A stretch of DNA of 57,063 nucleotides from Spirochaetales bacterium (GCA_016928415.1 JAFGKU010000027.1:1-57063), one strand, 5' to 3'. Counted from the stretch's first letter, positions 34,340 through 44,077 are shown. Notes: generated by a model not told the origin, from the letters alone. Numbers and translations: made by a program.

Positions 34340-35527
34340 TCATTTTTTAGCAATACCATTCAACCGTTCACTTAAAAATAAAAGCAGCACGATCAGGACG
34401 GCCAGGCAGGGCGCGAGGATCTCCAGGGTGGTGCGGGAAGCGGCCAGCCCGATGCCGGCCGGAATGAGCGACCCGCCGATGCAGGCCGAGCCCACCTGGA
34501 AACCGATCACGGCGCGCGCCGTATTCTTGTCAAACCTCTTCGGCGTTTCATGCATCATGCCCGGGTACAACGGCGCGAATCCCAAACCCAGAAGGATAAG
34601 ACCGGGCAGGGCCAGCCAGCCGGGATGGGGTATGAAAAATACCACCGCCCCTGCAAGGGCAATCCCGATTCCCAGTCTCACCATGAAGACATTGCCCAGG
34701 CGGTTGGAAACAAGGCCTGTCAGGAAACGGCCCGCCGTAATGGCCCCGTAGTAAAGCGCCACCCAGAAGCCGGCCGTTTCCACGGGTATTCCGCGTGATT
34801 CAATGAGCAGGCTGTTGGCCCAGAGACCGGCCGCGAATTCCGCACCGGCGTACACGGCATAGAACAGGATGGCAAACCAGGGACCCTGCTTTTTTAACGC
34901 GTGAAGCATTCTGAATTCCGAAGAGTCCTTATCCTCTTCTGGTTTTTCCTTTTCCGCAGTTTCCCCGGATTTCTGTTTTTTATCCGACCAGAGCCTCAGG
35001 GTGACGAGAAAAACGAGGGCAAGAGAAAGCTGGATTATGGATACAATTCTGTACCCGGTCATCCACGCCATACCCGACGCCAGCACGCCGGTTACAATCA
35101 TCGGCCCCACCGTGGCGCCGATGCCCCAGCTGCAATGGAGCCAGTTCATGTGACGGGAAGAGTAATGGTTGGCCACATAATGGTTTAACCCGGAATCCAC
35201 GGAACCTCCTCCCAATCCGAGCGGAACGGTCAACACGAGAAGCCACCAGAAGGACGGGACTAGCGAGTAACCCAATAAGGCCAGGCCGGTAACCAGGACA
35301 CTTGCCAGCAGGACGATTCCCGTTCCCAGCCGCTTCAGCGTGTAGCCGCTCAGGAAACTGGAGAGCGCCGAGCATCCCGTAAGGATAATGCCGAGCAGCC
35401 CGGCAGCTTCCAGGGGCTGGGCAAACGTCAACCGCATCTGGGGCCAGGCGACACCGAGCATCCCGTCCGGCAGCCCCAGGCTGATGAAGGCAAGATAAAT
35501 AATGACAAGCAGGAGTAGCGAGGCCAT
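34340..35527 (-). CDS. major facilitator superfamily transporter
   Basis: A 395-residue integral membrane protein with about twelve transmembrane helices and a central cytoplasmic loop of charged residues (KKQKSGETAEKEKPEEDKDS). The N-terminal helix holds a GLPDGMLGVAW motif, found in some fucose/sugar-type MFS carriers, and there is a typical interdomain GRFLTGLVSNRLG. The substrate is unknown. Sugar transport would suit the divergently transcribed GH13 enzyme gene that starts about 150 bases away, but that link is an inference. Confidence 0.85.
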   Translation of the reverse strand: MASLLLLVIIYLAFISLGLPDGMLGVAWPQMRLTFAQPLEAAGLLGIILTGCSALSSFLSGYTLKRLGTGIVLLASVLVTGLALLGYSLVPSFWWLLVLTVPLGLGGGSVDSGLNHYVANHYSSRHMNWLHCSWGIGATVGPMIVTGVLASGMAWMTGYRIVSIIQLSLALVFLVTLRLWSDKKQKSGETAEKEKPEEDKDSSEFRMLHALKKQGPWFAILFYAVYAGAEFAAGLWANSLLIESRGIPVETAGFWVALYYGAITAGRFLTGLVSNRLGNVFMVRLGIGIALAGAVVFFIPHPGWLALPGLILLGLGFAPLYPGMMHETPKRFDKNTARAVIGFQVGSACIGGSLIPAGIGLAASRTTLEILAPCLAVLIVLLLFLSERLNGIAKK

Positions 35528-35596
35528 ACGGCATAGTATAGGAACGGCGAGACCCGTGCAAGTAACGGAAAAGGTGAATTGCTCAGCAGGAAAAAC

Positions 35597-35624
35597 TTGA
35601 CAATTCCCCTGAATAACCTATCAT
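35597..35624 (+). promoter_or_regulatory. promoter for the GH13 gene
   Basis: TTGACA (35597-35602), 16-base spacer, TATCAT (35619-35624), giving a leader of about 40 bases to the ATG at 35674. Confidence 0.65.
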
Positions 35625-35673
35625 TAATGAATACAGGGTATGTACGAAAATTCTTTTTTTAACGGACCGACAC

Positions 35674-37605
35674 ATGCTGCGTGACGACTGGAAAAACATG
35701 GTCATGTACCAGATCCTTCCCCGCGTGTTCAGGGACTCCAATGGAGACGGCATTGGGGACTTAAACGGTATAATCGAAAAGCTGGATTACCTGAAAGGAC
35801 TGGGGGTCGGCGGGATCTGGCTCATGCCCTTTTACAGGACCCATGGCGCGGACGAAGGCTATGACGTCGAGGACTACTATACCGTCAGGCGGCAATATGG
35901 AACAAACGATGATTTTAAAAACCTCATTTCGGAATGCCACAAGCGGAAGATTAAAATTATAATCGATTTGGTATTAAACCATACATCAAACGTTCATAAA
36001 TGGTTCCTGGATGACTGCCTTGCCGGGAAAAAGGGTAAAAAGGAAAGCTACTATCTCTGGCACCATGAAAATCCGCAATGGACACTGCCGTACTGGTGGA
36101 AAATAGACAACTTCCAGTCCTGGAACAGGAATCCCTGGAAGGATGACGGGATGTATTATTACAGCGCCTTCAGCAAGACACAGCCGGATCTCAATTACAA
36201 TAACCCCAAAGTGCTCGAAGAGGTGAAAAAAATCGTGAAATATTACCTTGACTGCGGCGTGGACGGATTCCGCATGGATGCCGTGCGGTACATCGTGGAG
36301 GAGAAAAAAGGGGTGCAGGCCGATACGGAAGGCACGCACCGCATCTGGCGTGAACTGAAAAAACTCGTCAACAAATACGACAACCGCATCCTCATGGGCG
36401 AGTGTTTCACCTACCTCAGAATCATCAGGGATTATGTCGGGGACGAGGAATTCGATACCTGCGTCAATTTCGATTTTGCCTACGCGTTAAAGAACACCCT
36501 TATACAGGAATCTCCCTACCCTTTAAGGGACTGCATCCAGTATGTCAGGGATTATTTCCCCAACCACCTGCCGGATTCACAATTTGCCGTCAACCACGAC
36601 GAGGTGAATGACAGGTTCGCCACATTGTTAGGCGGCTTCATGCCCAAAATGAAAATCGGCATGGCCCTCCTTATATTGTCCTGCGGCATACCCTATATCT
36701 ACTACGGGGAGGAAATAGGCATGCCGGGGAAATCCGAACCCACCCGCCGGTACCTCCGTAAAATAATGCAATGGGATGACACCCCGTTTGCCGGTTTCTC
36801 CGACCTGTCCGGCATCAATCCCGAAAACGGGGAATTCGATCTTGATTTCTCCAATTGCATCCTGGGGGCCTTCCTGGACAGAAAAGACAACATACGTTTC
36901 TGGACAAAGGTTGAAAATGACTCGGATGAAGTCTTTGCCGCCGGAACATTCAATAATTTCCATTTTGATGCCGCCTATCCCCTGAAAAAAGCGGAAGACG
37001 ATTTCCATGTTTCCGGGCCTTATAAAATCAACGATAAAATCTTTGAAGACGACCTGTTTAAATTCTACAAACGCGATAAAAAGACCGGCGCTTTTACATG
37101 GATGGAAATCAATCCCGATGTTTCACGGGACAAACTGGCCCTGCCGGACAGCAATCTTGTCTGGGATCCAACCTACCATACGTTCAATTACAGGATTAAA
37201 TTCCAGACCACGGGTTTCAAGCGTCCGTTCATGCTGAACAAGGGCTATAAAACAATCAACGTAAAGAACCAGTCTTCCGATCCTTCTTCCTTTTTCAATT
37301 TCAACAAACTGTTAATCGGCATAAAAAGGGGTGTTCAGGCCTTTGATTACGATGCCGCTTTCCAATTCATTGATTCGGAAGGAAACAATGAAAAGCTCTT
37401 CGCTTTCCGGAAGGAAAAGCAGGGAGAGGAGGTGTACGTGATCATAAACCTCCGTAACGAGTCCCTGGCCGTGCGATTCCCGAAAAGCGGCCCCACGGGA
37501 ACCTATACCAACCTGATGGATGAAAACACGGAAAACTTAAACGGCCGGATCGAACTGGCGCCGTATGAAATAAAAATCCTCAAGAAAGGGAAGCTGAAAG
37601 CATGA
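35674..37605 (+). CDS. alpha-amylase family (GH13) enzyme
   Basis: A 643-residue cytoplasmic GH13 glucan-active enzyme. The (beta/alpha)8 barrel starts with YQILPRVFRDSNGDGIGD. The four signature regions are present: DLVLNHTS (region I), GFRMDAVRY with nucleophile Asp202, LMGECFTYL with acid/base Glu243, and VNHDEVNDR with transition-state Asp309. Long insertions between barrel elements and a C-terminal beta domain make it larger than typical oligo-1,6-glucosidases. No signal peptide, so it acts on intracellular oligosaccharides or glycogen. The next gene overlaps its stop (ATGA) and encodes a glycogen-binding-like protein. Confidence 0.9.
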   Translation: MLRDDWKNMVMYQILPRVFRDSNGDGIGDLNGIIEKLDYLKGLGVGGIWLMPFYRTHGADEGYDVEDYYTVRRQYGTNDDFKNLISECHKRKIKIIIDLVLNHTSNVHKWFLDDCLAGKKGKKESYYLWHHENPQWTLPYWWKIDNFQSWNRNPWKDDGMYYYSAFSKTQPDLNYNNPKVLEEVKKIVKYYLDCGVDGFRMDAVRYIVEEKKGVQADTEGTHRIWRELKKLVNKYDNRILMGECFTYLRIIRDYVGDEEFDTCVNFDFAYALKNTLIQESPYPLRDCIQYVRDYFPNHLPDSQFAVNHDEVNDRFATLLGGFMPKMKIGMALLILSCGIPYIYYGEEIGMPGKSEPTRRYLRKIMQWDDTPFAGFSDLSGINPENGEFDLDFSNCILGAFLDRKDNIRFWTKVENDSDEVFAAGTFNNFHFDAAYPLKKAEDDFHVSGPYKINDKIFEDDLFKFYKRDKKTGAFTWMEINPDVSRDKLALPDSNLVWDPTYHTFNYRIKFQTTGFKRPFMLNKGYKTINVKNQSSDPSSFFNFNKLLIGIKRGVQAFDYDAAFQFIDSEGNNEKLFAFRKEKQGEEVYVIINLRNESLAVRFPKSGPTGTYTNLMDENTENLNGRIELAPYEIKILKKGKLKA

Positions 37606-38012
37606 TAGATTACAAGGTACTGCATTCCTTCGTTAAAAACGGGGGGTACATCCTGAGCGGTAAAACCCTGTTTTTCATTTTCAACGAGAGGGATTATTTC
37701 ATGGAAAACAATGAAAACAACCCGTCACCGACACCGATACAGGAATTCGCCATCAACGACGATTACATGGACCTGCTTGTGACCGGAAATTTCTGTGACT
37801 GGAAAATACTGGATATGAACAGCCTGCACGACCTGAATTACAACGGCATCTGGATATCACGTAAATTCATCATGGACAGTGATATCCACTTAAATGATCA
37901 ATTCAAGTTTGTCGTCCGTTACGCGGGCGCCCTCCGGTGGATCAATCCCAGGCCTTTCTACGACAATATAGCCGAATCGAACGGATGCCTGAACCTGCAA
38001 ATCAGGGGCTAA
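37602..38012 (+). CDS. small glycogen-binding (CBM48-like) protein
   Basis: A 136-residue protein coupled to the GH13 gene by a four-base overlap. The C-terminal 80 residues resemble a CBM48 / AMPK glycogen-binding module (VTGNFCDWKILDMNSLHD, GIWISRKF, DQFKFVVRYAGALRW), with aromatic residues where sugars stack. The first 55 residues are unrecognised. CBM48 is usually fused to amylases or branching enzymes. Here it appears to be a separate subunit that could target the enzyme to glycogen. The identification is from motif shape only. It ends tail-to-tail with the ROK kinase gene, overlapping by four bases. Confidence 0.6.
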   Translation: MIDYKVLHSFVKNGGYILSGKTLFFIFNERDYFMENNENNPSPTPIQEFAINDDYMDLLVTGNFCDWKILDMNSLHDLNYNGIWISRKFIMDSDIHLNDQFKFVVRYAGALRWINPRPFYDNIAESNGCLNLQIRG

Positions 38013-38989
38013 AACAGGAGTTCCTTGTTCTCGGGCAGTCTCGCATACCAGGCGGCGCCCAGGGCAACAGCATCATCCCCCAATGCGGACTTAAGCAGCT
38101 TGACATTGGCCGCCCCGCCGCCGATGGCATAACTGTCCATTTTTTTCCTGATAATGGGCATAAACACGTCTCCCATTTCTTCCATCACGCCGCCGCCGAT
38201 AACAATCGATTCTATCCCGATCGTGTTTATAAGATTGGCGCAGGCAATGCCGATGGCACCGGCGGAACGTTTGATCGCCTTCACCACGATCTTGTCCTTC
38301 TTTTCATACGCTTCCTTTAAAGCCGAAGACCCGATCGTTTTCTGCCAGTCAGGGGCTATTTTTGAAAGAATGGTCTTTTTCTTGTCCTTCCCGACCTTTT
38401 TGATCATGTAATCGATCATACCGATTTTGGCGGCAACCGTTTCCAGGCACCCCTTGTTGCCGCAATTGCACCTGGAACCGCCCATGTCAATGACCATATG
38501 CCCTATTTCACCGGCGGTGAAATTAAGGCCCCTGATAATTTTCCCGTCGACAACATATCCACCGCCTATACCCGTGCCTATAAAAAGGCCGTAAAGGTTT
38601 TTTGCTTTTTTCCCGGCCCCGAAGCAGTATTCGCCGTACGTGCCGATATTCACGTCATTACCGATAAATACGGGCTTGTTTATTTTCTCCTTGAAAAGTT
38701 TGGCGATGGGTACCTTTTTCCAGCCAAGGTTCGGGGCATGGAGCAGGATTCCCTGCTTCACGTCCATGGCCGAAGGAACGGCCATGCCCACTGATTGAAT
38801 ATCCTTTTCTTCAATTTTGGCACCCGCCAATGCCTCTTTGTAACAATCGACTATTTTTTTCAGGATTGTATCGACATCTTTTTTCGCGCCTGTCTTTATT
38901 TTGGCCCGGGACAGGATTTTGCCCTTGTCATTGATGACAATCGCGTATATTTTTGTTCCGCCCAGATCGATTCCTGCAAAATATTCCAT
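38009..38989 (-). CDS. ROK-family sugar kinase
   Basis: A 326-residue ROK kinase, probably phosphorylating glucose or another hexose. It has the ATP-binding GIDLGGTKIYAI at the N-terminus, an IGTGIGGGYVVDG phosphate-binding loop, and the zinc/ROK signature with GEIGHMVIDMGG, then CNCGNKGCLE. No helix-turn-helix is attached, so it is a kinase and not a NagC-type repressor. The ATG at 38989 is favoured because the AAGGAG runs directly into the alternative GTG at 38995. Next to a GH13 enzyme and glycogen-binding protein, glucokinase is the most natural role. Confidence 0.85.
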   Translation of the reverse strand: MEYFAGIDLGGTKIYAIVINDKGKILSRAKIKTGAKKDVDTILKKIVDCYKEALAGAKIEEKDIQSVGMAVPSAMDVKQGILLHAPNLGWKKVPIAKLFKEKINKPVFIGNDVNIGTYGEYCFGAGKKAKNLYGLFIGTGIGGGYVVDGKIIRGLNFTAGEIGHMVIDMGGSRCNCGNKGCLETVAAKIGMIDYMIKKVGKDKKKTILSKIAPDWQKTIGSSALKEAYEKKDKIVVKAIKRSAGAIGIACANLINTIGIESIVIGGGVMEEMGDVFMPIIRKKMDSYAIGGGAANVKLLKSALGDDAVALGAAWYARLPENKELLF

Positions 38990-39115
38990 AAACACTCCTT
39001 AAAGTCATTATATTCCAAACTGTTCAAATAATGCCATAAAACCAGACATTTTTTTATGAATTTTAACCATTTACTCATTAATAGATAACCGCACAGCCGC
39101 TTTGAGAAACTTATA

Positions 39116-39145
39116 TTGAAAAAAAAGTGTAAATGATAGTATAAT
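39116..39145 (+). promoter_or_regulatory. promoter for the SpoIIM-family gene
   Basis: TTGAAA (39116-39121), 18-base spacer, TATAAT (39140-39145). The ATG at 39156 is about ten bases past the -10, so the transcript start nearly coincides with the start codon. Confidence 0.55.
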
Positions 39146-39155
39146 TAGGGAATCC

Positions 39156-40145
39156 ATGATCAAGAAAAATGCCTTTATCGACATGAACAGGCAAAAATGG
39201 GAAAAGCTTGTAAACCTCACCCAGAAAAAAAGAAGAACATATACTGAAACAGAGGAAATGGGTACGCTTTACCAGAACACGATCGAAGACCTGTCGTACG
39301 CCCAGACGCATTTTCCCGAAAGCGACGCCGCCGTTTACTTGAACCAGGTAATCCGTCGATGCCACCTGCTGTTCTACCAGCCCCAAAAAAACAGGCTGAG
39401 CCGTATTGGTGAATTCCTCTTAAAGGACCTCCCGGCCCTGTTCATACGTTTGAAAGTGCCGCTTTTGGTCAGCTTTTTTGTTTTTGTCCTTACCGGACTG
39501 CTTGCTTTCTCAATGGTTCTGGCCAACCAGGAAATGGCGGAGATGTTCCTGGATTCACAAACACTGGAAATGGCAAAAAATGACCTGGAAAACCACAGGC
39601 AATTCGGCAATTTCGATGACATCCCGGCATCGGCACGGGTTCCGCTTTCCTTTTTCCTTTGGGTCAACAACAGCCGGGTTGCCCTGTTTTGCTTTGTGCT
39701 GGGCATCACGTTCGGGCTGGGCACTTTCTATATACTTACAATGAACGGGTTAATGCTCGGGGCCTTGACCGCCTTTTATTTCATGAACGGGTATGTCGTG
39801 GATTTTCTCTCCCTGATCATGATACACGGCTCCATAGAGCTCCTGGCCATCATTATAGCGGGCGGGGCGGGTTTTAACCTGGCCGGAGGACTGTTCCTTC
39901 CGGGAAGGCTGCCCAGAAAGGAACGGTTGAAGCTGAACACCAGGCATGCTTTCTACTGCCTGGTCGGCGTGATCATCATGCTTCTTTTGGCGGGCCTCAT
40001 TGAGGGAATTATCACTCCAATGAAACTGCTGCTGCCGTTCAGGATTATCATCGCCTCGCTAAATGTAACATTGATAGCACTGTATTTTATCTGGGGAACA
40101 GTCGTATTTAAAGCGAAGTATAAAAATTCACCACTTTTTGCTTGA
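39156..40145 (+). CDS. SpoIIM-family membrane protein
   Basis: A 329-residue integral membrane protein of the stage II sporulation protein M family. A soluble helical N-terminus of about 100 residues precedes five to seven transmembrane helices. The family motifs are visible: SRVALFCFVLGITFGLGTFY with the conserved N-x-A core, LMLGALTAFY and the HGSIELLAIIIAGGAG segment. Family members outside spore formers are widespread and often sit with MoxR, DUF58 and RDD genes. Here those genes are immediately downstream on the opposite strand, and the two 3' ends overlap by 38 bases. SpoIIM itself helps peptidoglycan remodelling during engulfment; the role here is unknown. Confidence 0.9.
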   Translation: MIKKNAFIDMNRQKWEKLVNLTQKKRRTYTETEEMGTLYQNTIEDLSYAQTHFPESDAAVYLNQVIRRCHLLFYQPQKNRLSRIGEFLLKDLPALFIRLKVPLLVSFFVFVLTGLLAFSMVLANQEMAEMFLDSQTLEMAKNDLENHRQFGNFDDIPASARVPLSFFLWVNNSRVALFCFVLGITFGLGTFYILTMNGLMLGALTAFYFMNGYVVDFLSLIMIHGSIELLAIIIAGGAGFNLAGGLFLPGRLPRKERLKLNTRHAFYCLVGVIIMLLLAGLIEGIITPMKLLLPFRIIIASLNVTLIALYFIWGTVVFKAKYKNSPLFA

Positions 40146-41388
40146 TATTGGAAGCGTTCACGCGAATGGTCCGGATGCCCGCCTTGCTGAACTCCCTTAT
40201 GACGCTTTCCTTTTCCACTACCTGTTTCTGCTGGATGGCCCACCGGGTAATGTCGTAAAGGCTCTTCCCCTTTGCCTCTTCTTCGGATTCCTCGAAACTT
40301 ATAAACGCAATCCTGTGATGCGAGGAAAGCATTTTAAGGAAAAGGATCAATTCGCGGGATGTTACCGCGTTGAAAAGTTCTGAAAAAATGAAAAGGATGG
40401 AATTTTTTCGAAGCCTTCTTTTTAACATTATGTACGCGCCCTCGTAATCGGATTTACTGAAATCCGGGGTCGTCCTGTACAGGGCGGAAAGAATTTCGGT
40501 AAGCACTTTGTCCTGCCTGGAGGGAGGAATGAACACATGCGTCTGCCGGGAAAAAGCAAGCATGCCGAAGCAGTCCTTGTTGTGGAGGGTCGCCCCGGCC
40601 AGCATCAGGGTCGCATCCACCGCGTAATCGAGTTTGGAAAGCTCGTCATAGCGGGTTGTCATCATCCGGCCCGTGTCCAGGATTACCACGACATTCCTGT
40701 TGTACTCCTGCTCGTCCACCTCGACTATGGGGAAGCGCTTCTTGGCCGTGGCTTTCCAGTTGATTTTCCTGTATTCATCTCCCGACTGATATTCCCTGAG
40801 AAAATCGAATTCCGTTTCACCGCCGGGGGTTCTTTTCTTGTAGCCGATCTGCTGGAGCCTGTTCGATTTCAGGAAATGCAGGTATTTCTTGAATTCGATC
40901 AAATTAGGATAAACAAACGCCTTCTCCTTTTGGGTATAAATATACCGTCTTTCAACCAGCCCCATGCGTCCGGCCGCCTTTAAAAACAACCGGCCGAATT
41001 CATACTCGCCCTTTTTAAGGGGTTGAACATGATACGTACCCGACTGCGTGGAAAACGGGTTCAGGGAAAACCGCAACGTATCCTCCCCTACCGAGAAACC
41101 TGTCGGGTATTCGTCCCGCAGGCGGACCCGGCCATGCCTCCCGCTCACATTTTCCAGGCTGATTTTTACCGGGTTCCGCGCGCCTATGGACAGGTACTTG
41201 TCATAGGTCCTGGTAAGGTGAAGCCCGTTTTTCCGGGGAATAGTGAAAAAATCAACGGCACAAAGGACGACAACGGCGGCGTAAAAAACGGGAACCAGGA
41301 AAGCCAGGCTGCCGTTCCAGAGCATGAGGGCAAAGGGGAGAAAACCGCAGAGCAGGACTATAATGAGTATTTTACCCGGCAGTACCAT
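40108..41388 (-). CDS. DUF58 domain protein
   Basis: A 426-residue protein that pairs with MoxR ATPases. Two adjacent transmembrane helices lie near the N-terminus (ILIIVLLCGFLPFALMLW and VPVFYAAVVVLCA). A beta-rich domain and the DUF58 core with the signature FLREYQSGDEYRKINWKA follow, and then a von Willebrand A-like segment (VVILDTGRMM). I start it at the ATG of 41388, one base after the MoxR stop, instead of the TTG at 41415. MoxR and DUF58 proteins are thought to act as chaperone and substrate-adaptor pairs. Its 3' end overlaps the convergent SpoIIM gene by 38 bases. Confidence 0.9.
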   Translation of the reverse strand: MVLPGKILIIVLLCGFLPFALMLWNGSLAFLVPVFYAAVVVLCAVDFFTIPRKNGLHLTRTYDKYLSIGARNPVKISLENVSGRHGRVRLRDEYPTGFSVGEDTLRFSLNPFSTQSGTYHVQPLKKGEYEFGRLFLKAAGRMGLVERRYIYTQKEKAFVYPNLIEFKKYLHFLKSNRLQQIGYKKRTPGGETEFDFLREYQSGDEYRKINWKATAKKRFPIVEVDEQEYNRNVVVILDTGRMMTTRYDELSKLDYAVDATLMLAGATLHNKDCFGMLAFSRQTHVFIPPSRQDKVLTEILSALYRTTPDFSKSDYEGAYIMLKRRLRKNSILFIFSELFNAVTSRELILFLKMLSSHHRIAFISFEESEEEAKGKSLYDITRWAIQQKQVVEKESVIREFSKAGIRTIRVNASNIKQKVVNFYTSL

Positions 41389-41389
41389 G

Positions 41390-42334
41390 TTACCTGGGTA
41401 CCTCCTCGGCTTCAATGATCCGGGTTAAAACATCATCGTTCTTGTTCCCTTCAATTTCCGCGTCCGCCTGGAGAATGATCCTGTGCCGAAGCACGGGGAG
41501 AAGAATCCGTTTGACGTCGTCGGCAATCACGTAGTTCCGCTCCTCTATGCCGGCGCAATACCGGGCCGCATTGAGGATATGAATGGCCGCCCTGGTACTC
41601 GCTCCCACCAGGATGGAACTGTCGTTCCGTGTTGTGGCTATGATGGATAAAATATAGTTGAGTACTATGTCATCGACCCGAATTTTCTGGAACTCATTCC
41701 TGGCCGTTTTGACGGCCGTATCGGTTAAGCGGGAAAAGGTGATACCTTCAAGCTTGTTCGAATCGAACCCGTCCCTGAATTTCTGAAGAACGGCCAGCTC
41801 GGTATCCCTGTCCGGGTAATCGAGAGTGATCTTCATGAGGAAACGGTCAAGCTGCGCTTCCGGCAGGGGATACGTACCCTCGTATTCAATGGGATTCTGC
41901 GTGGCCAGGACCATGAAAGGGGTATCCAGTATAATGGCCTCCCCTTCAACGGAAACCTGCCGCTCCTGCATGACCTCCAGCAGGGCTGCCTGGGTCTTGG
42001 GCGATGTCCTGTTGATCTCATCGGCGAGCAGAATATTGGTAAATACAGGGCCCCTGTTGAAATGGAAACGCGACTCCTGCAGGTTGAAAACCATCGTGCC
42101 TATGATATCCTGCGGCATGAGGTCCGGGGTAAACTGGATCCTCCTGAAATTTTTCCCGATGATGGCGGCAAACGTTTTTGCCATAAGTGTCTTGGCCAGG
42201 CCGGGCGCTCCTTCCAGGATGACATGTCCTTCGCATAAAAAGGCGATTATTATTTGTTCAATCACGTCCTCCTGGCCGATGATTACACTGGCCATTTCTT
42301 TTTTAATGTGTTCCGTAACTTTCTTGATACTCAT
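41390..42334 (-). CDS. MoxR-family AAA+ ATPase
   Basis: A 314-residue AAA+ ATPase of the MoxR family, regarded as chaperones that help assemble metalloenzyme or envelope complexes. Walker A (EGAPGLAKTLMAKTF), Walker B (LLADEINRTSP), sensor 1 (VLATQNP) and the family signature GTYPLPEAQLDRFLMK are present. The lid domain includes the sensor-2 arginine region (GASTRAAIHILNAAR). A GAGAGG site precedes the ATG. It is located between the DUF4350 and DUF58 genes, the usual partner arrangement. Confidence 0.95.
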   Translation of the reverse strand: MSIKKVTEHIKKEMASVIIGQEDVIEQIIIAFLCEGHVILEGAPGLAKTLMAKTFAAIIGKNFRRIQFTPDLMPQDIIGTMVFNLQESRFHFNRGPVFTNILLADEINRTSPKTQAALLEVMQERQVSVEGEAIILDTPFMVLATQNPIEYEGTYPLPEAQLDRFLMKITLDYPDRDTELAVLQKFRDGFDSNKLEGITFSRLTDTAVKTARNEFQKIRVDDIVLNYILSIIATTRNDSSILVGASTRAAIHILNAARYCAGIEERNYVIADDVKRILLPVLRHRIILQADAEIEGNKNDDVLTRIIEAEEVPR

Positions 42335-42368
42335 TTCATTCCTCTCTAAATAAACACTGATTAACAGG

Positions 42369-43499
42369 TCAGCCGTTCTTTAAATGCCTGTAAAATCCCT
42401 TCACGGTCTTTTTTTCCCCGCTTTCCCCTTTCAGGTATTTCTCAACCTCAGCCACTTTTGACTGCGAATAAAGCTGGGGTTTCAAATTCTTCAGCTTGTT
42501 AAAATTATCCGCCATCAGGTTGATCAGGTCGGACGGACGCGCTGCTTTCTTCAATAACCTTGCCATGCCTTCGGAGTAATAATAAATCCGTTTCTCCTTC
42601 AGTTCACGCGGCAGTTTGAACTGGCCGAAACGCACACCTCCCGCATACAGGAAAAGGACGAGGCAGAGAAGGGCATGGATGATAATCCACAGGTACTTCG
42701 GAGTCACGAAAAAATACAGCAGGGTAAGGCTCTGGGAATAGCCGTGCATATATTCATTGAAATACACCGGTCCGTCGTTCCTGTACCGGTCAACCAGGCT
42801 GAAAAACCAGGGGCCATTGTCCGCTTCACCCAGGTAGAAATTGGAAACAAACTGCGAATCCGTGATGACAATGATACTGCCGTTTTCTCCCTTACTTTCA
42901 ATACCCGCTATGCCGTTCTTATCTTCCATTAATATCTCCCAGGACCCGGGCAATGTGGAAAAGCGCTTTTTCCCATGGAAACGAAGCGTATTCCCCCTGT
43001 AAACTGCTTCCTCGTCGTCAACCGCCGTAAAAAGTGCGTTGCCCATATCTATCAGGGCGGAATGCTTTGGCCCGTCGATATCAGCGAACCAGGACCTGAC
43101 GGCGGAGGCCTTTTCCGTTAAAACCAGCACGGATATGCCGTCATCCGCATTTTCCCTGAAATGGGCCAGGTCATTCCGGTCAAGGATGCCGTCCGGCTCA
43201 ATCACCAGCATCACGCCGGGATCTTTTTCCGCCACGCCCTTGTTGAAATCAACGGGCGGTTCGAAAATCTTTTTTACAGGCACGTTCATGGATTCAAAGA
43301 GCTCCTTCAATGCCATGGTACCGCTTGTTCCGCTGTTAAACGAGGAGAGATGGGGCCTTTCGTCCGCCCCCTTGAACGGCTTGATGCGGAAACTCTCAAA
43401 TACGACGTATATGGCAATGGAAGCGGCCGCGAGAAGGAGAATGATGATGATTAAATTCCGGGAATTTTTATCCCGTAATATAGCCGGTAATTTTATCAT
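42369..43499 (-). CDS. DUF4350 domain membrane protein
   Basis: An envelope protein of about 376 residues from the ATG at 43499 (a longer start at 43526 is possible but overlaps the previous gene by 59 bases). An N-terminal transmembrane helix (IIIILLLAAASIAIYVVF) is followed by a soluble DUF4350 domain of the GATase-like Rossmann type (GTMALKELFESMNVPVKK, VLVLTEKASAV). A second transmembrane helix (LWIIIHALLCLVLFLYAG, about 270) precedes a C-terminal cytoplasmic tail. DUF4350 proteins are regular members of MoxR/DUF58/DUF4129 clusters. Their biochemical role is unknown. Confidence 0.8.
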   Translation of the reverse strand: MIKLPAILRDKNSRNLIIIILLLAAASIAIYVVFESFRIKPFKGADERPHLSSFNSGTSGTMALKELFESMNVPVKKIFEPPVDFNKGVAEKDPGVMLVIEPDGILDRNDLAHFRENADDGISVLVLTEKASAVRSWFADIDGPKHSALIDMGNALFTAVDDEEAVYRGNTLRFHGKKRFSTLPGSWEILMEDKNGIAGIESKGENGSIIVITDSQFVSNFYLGEADNGPWFFSLVDRYRNDGPVYFNEYMHGYSQSLTLLYFFVTPKYLWIIIHALLCLVLFLYAGGVRFGQFKLPRELKEKRIYYYSEGMARLLKKAARPSDLINLMADNFNKLKNLKPQLYSQSKVAEVEKYLKGESGEKKTVKGFYRHLKNG

Positions 43500-44073
43500 A
43501 AACAGACCTGCATTCATTTTCAACAACGGTTTCCCTGAAATACACGAGCATTTCGGATTCCATTATTATATCCCTCACTTTTTCATAATCCATATGCGCC
43601 TTGAGCCCGGCCAGGAATTCCCTGTTGGTCCTGCTTTTTGTAAACACGAGAATTTTAAGTGCATTGAAATGTTTCCACAGGAGAATACACAAATGGTTAA
43701 TGGCTTTCTTGAACTCTCCGGCTTCCATGAGACCGTTTATAAACTTCAAATACTGCCTGTTGTCCGCAAGATTTTCCTTTACCCCGGAATAGGAGAGCCT
43801 TTCTTTTAGGGATTTTGAAAAAGACATTTTTCTCACTATAAACACGATTAAAAAAACAATCAATCCCAGTACAACAACGCCGAGCAAAACAGCCAGTAAA
43901 GGCGAAAAATCCCAGACATTCGATAAAAAATCAAGAATGGCCCTGATAACGCCGTTCAGGAGATCACTCAGCGGATTGACCGCCTCCTTGTTGTCGGGAA
44001 TCCTGTCAATATCATAATGGAATTTCTCCTGGCTTAAAATCCGGTTGAGATGTTCCCTTACCGCATCGTTCAA
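43468..44073 (-). CDS. DUF4129 domain membrane protein
   Basis: A 201-residue protein starting at a TTG (44073) preceded by GGGGAG. One transmembrane helix (about 62-84, VLLGVVVLGLIVFLIVFIV) precedes a helical DUF4129 domain (about 100-200). The characteristic segment is ILVFTKSRTNREFLAGL, with small residues after a T-x-R-E motif. Domains of this type are found at the C-termini of transglutaminase-like membrane proteins and as small stand-alone subunits in MoxR clusters. It lies four bases after the preceding gene and overlaps the DUF4350 gene. Confidence 0.8.
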   Translation of the reverse strand: MNDAVREHLNRILSQEKFHYDIDRIPDNKEAVNPLSDLLNGVIRAILDFLSNVWDFSPLLAVLLGVVVLGLIVFLIVFIVRKMSFSKSLKERLSYSGVKENLADNRQYLKFINGLMEAGEFKKAINHLCILLWKHFNALKILVFTKSRTNREFLAGLKAHMDYEKVRDIIMESEMLVYFRETVVENECRSVYDKITGYITG

Positions 44074-44077
44074 AACT

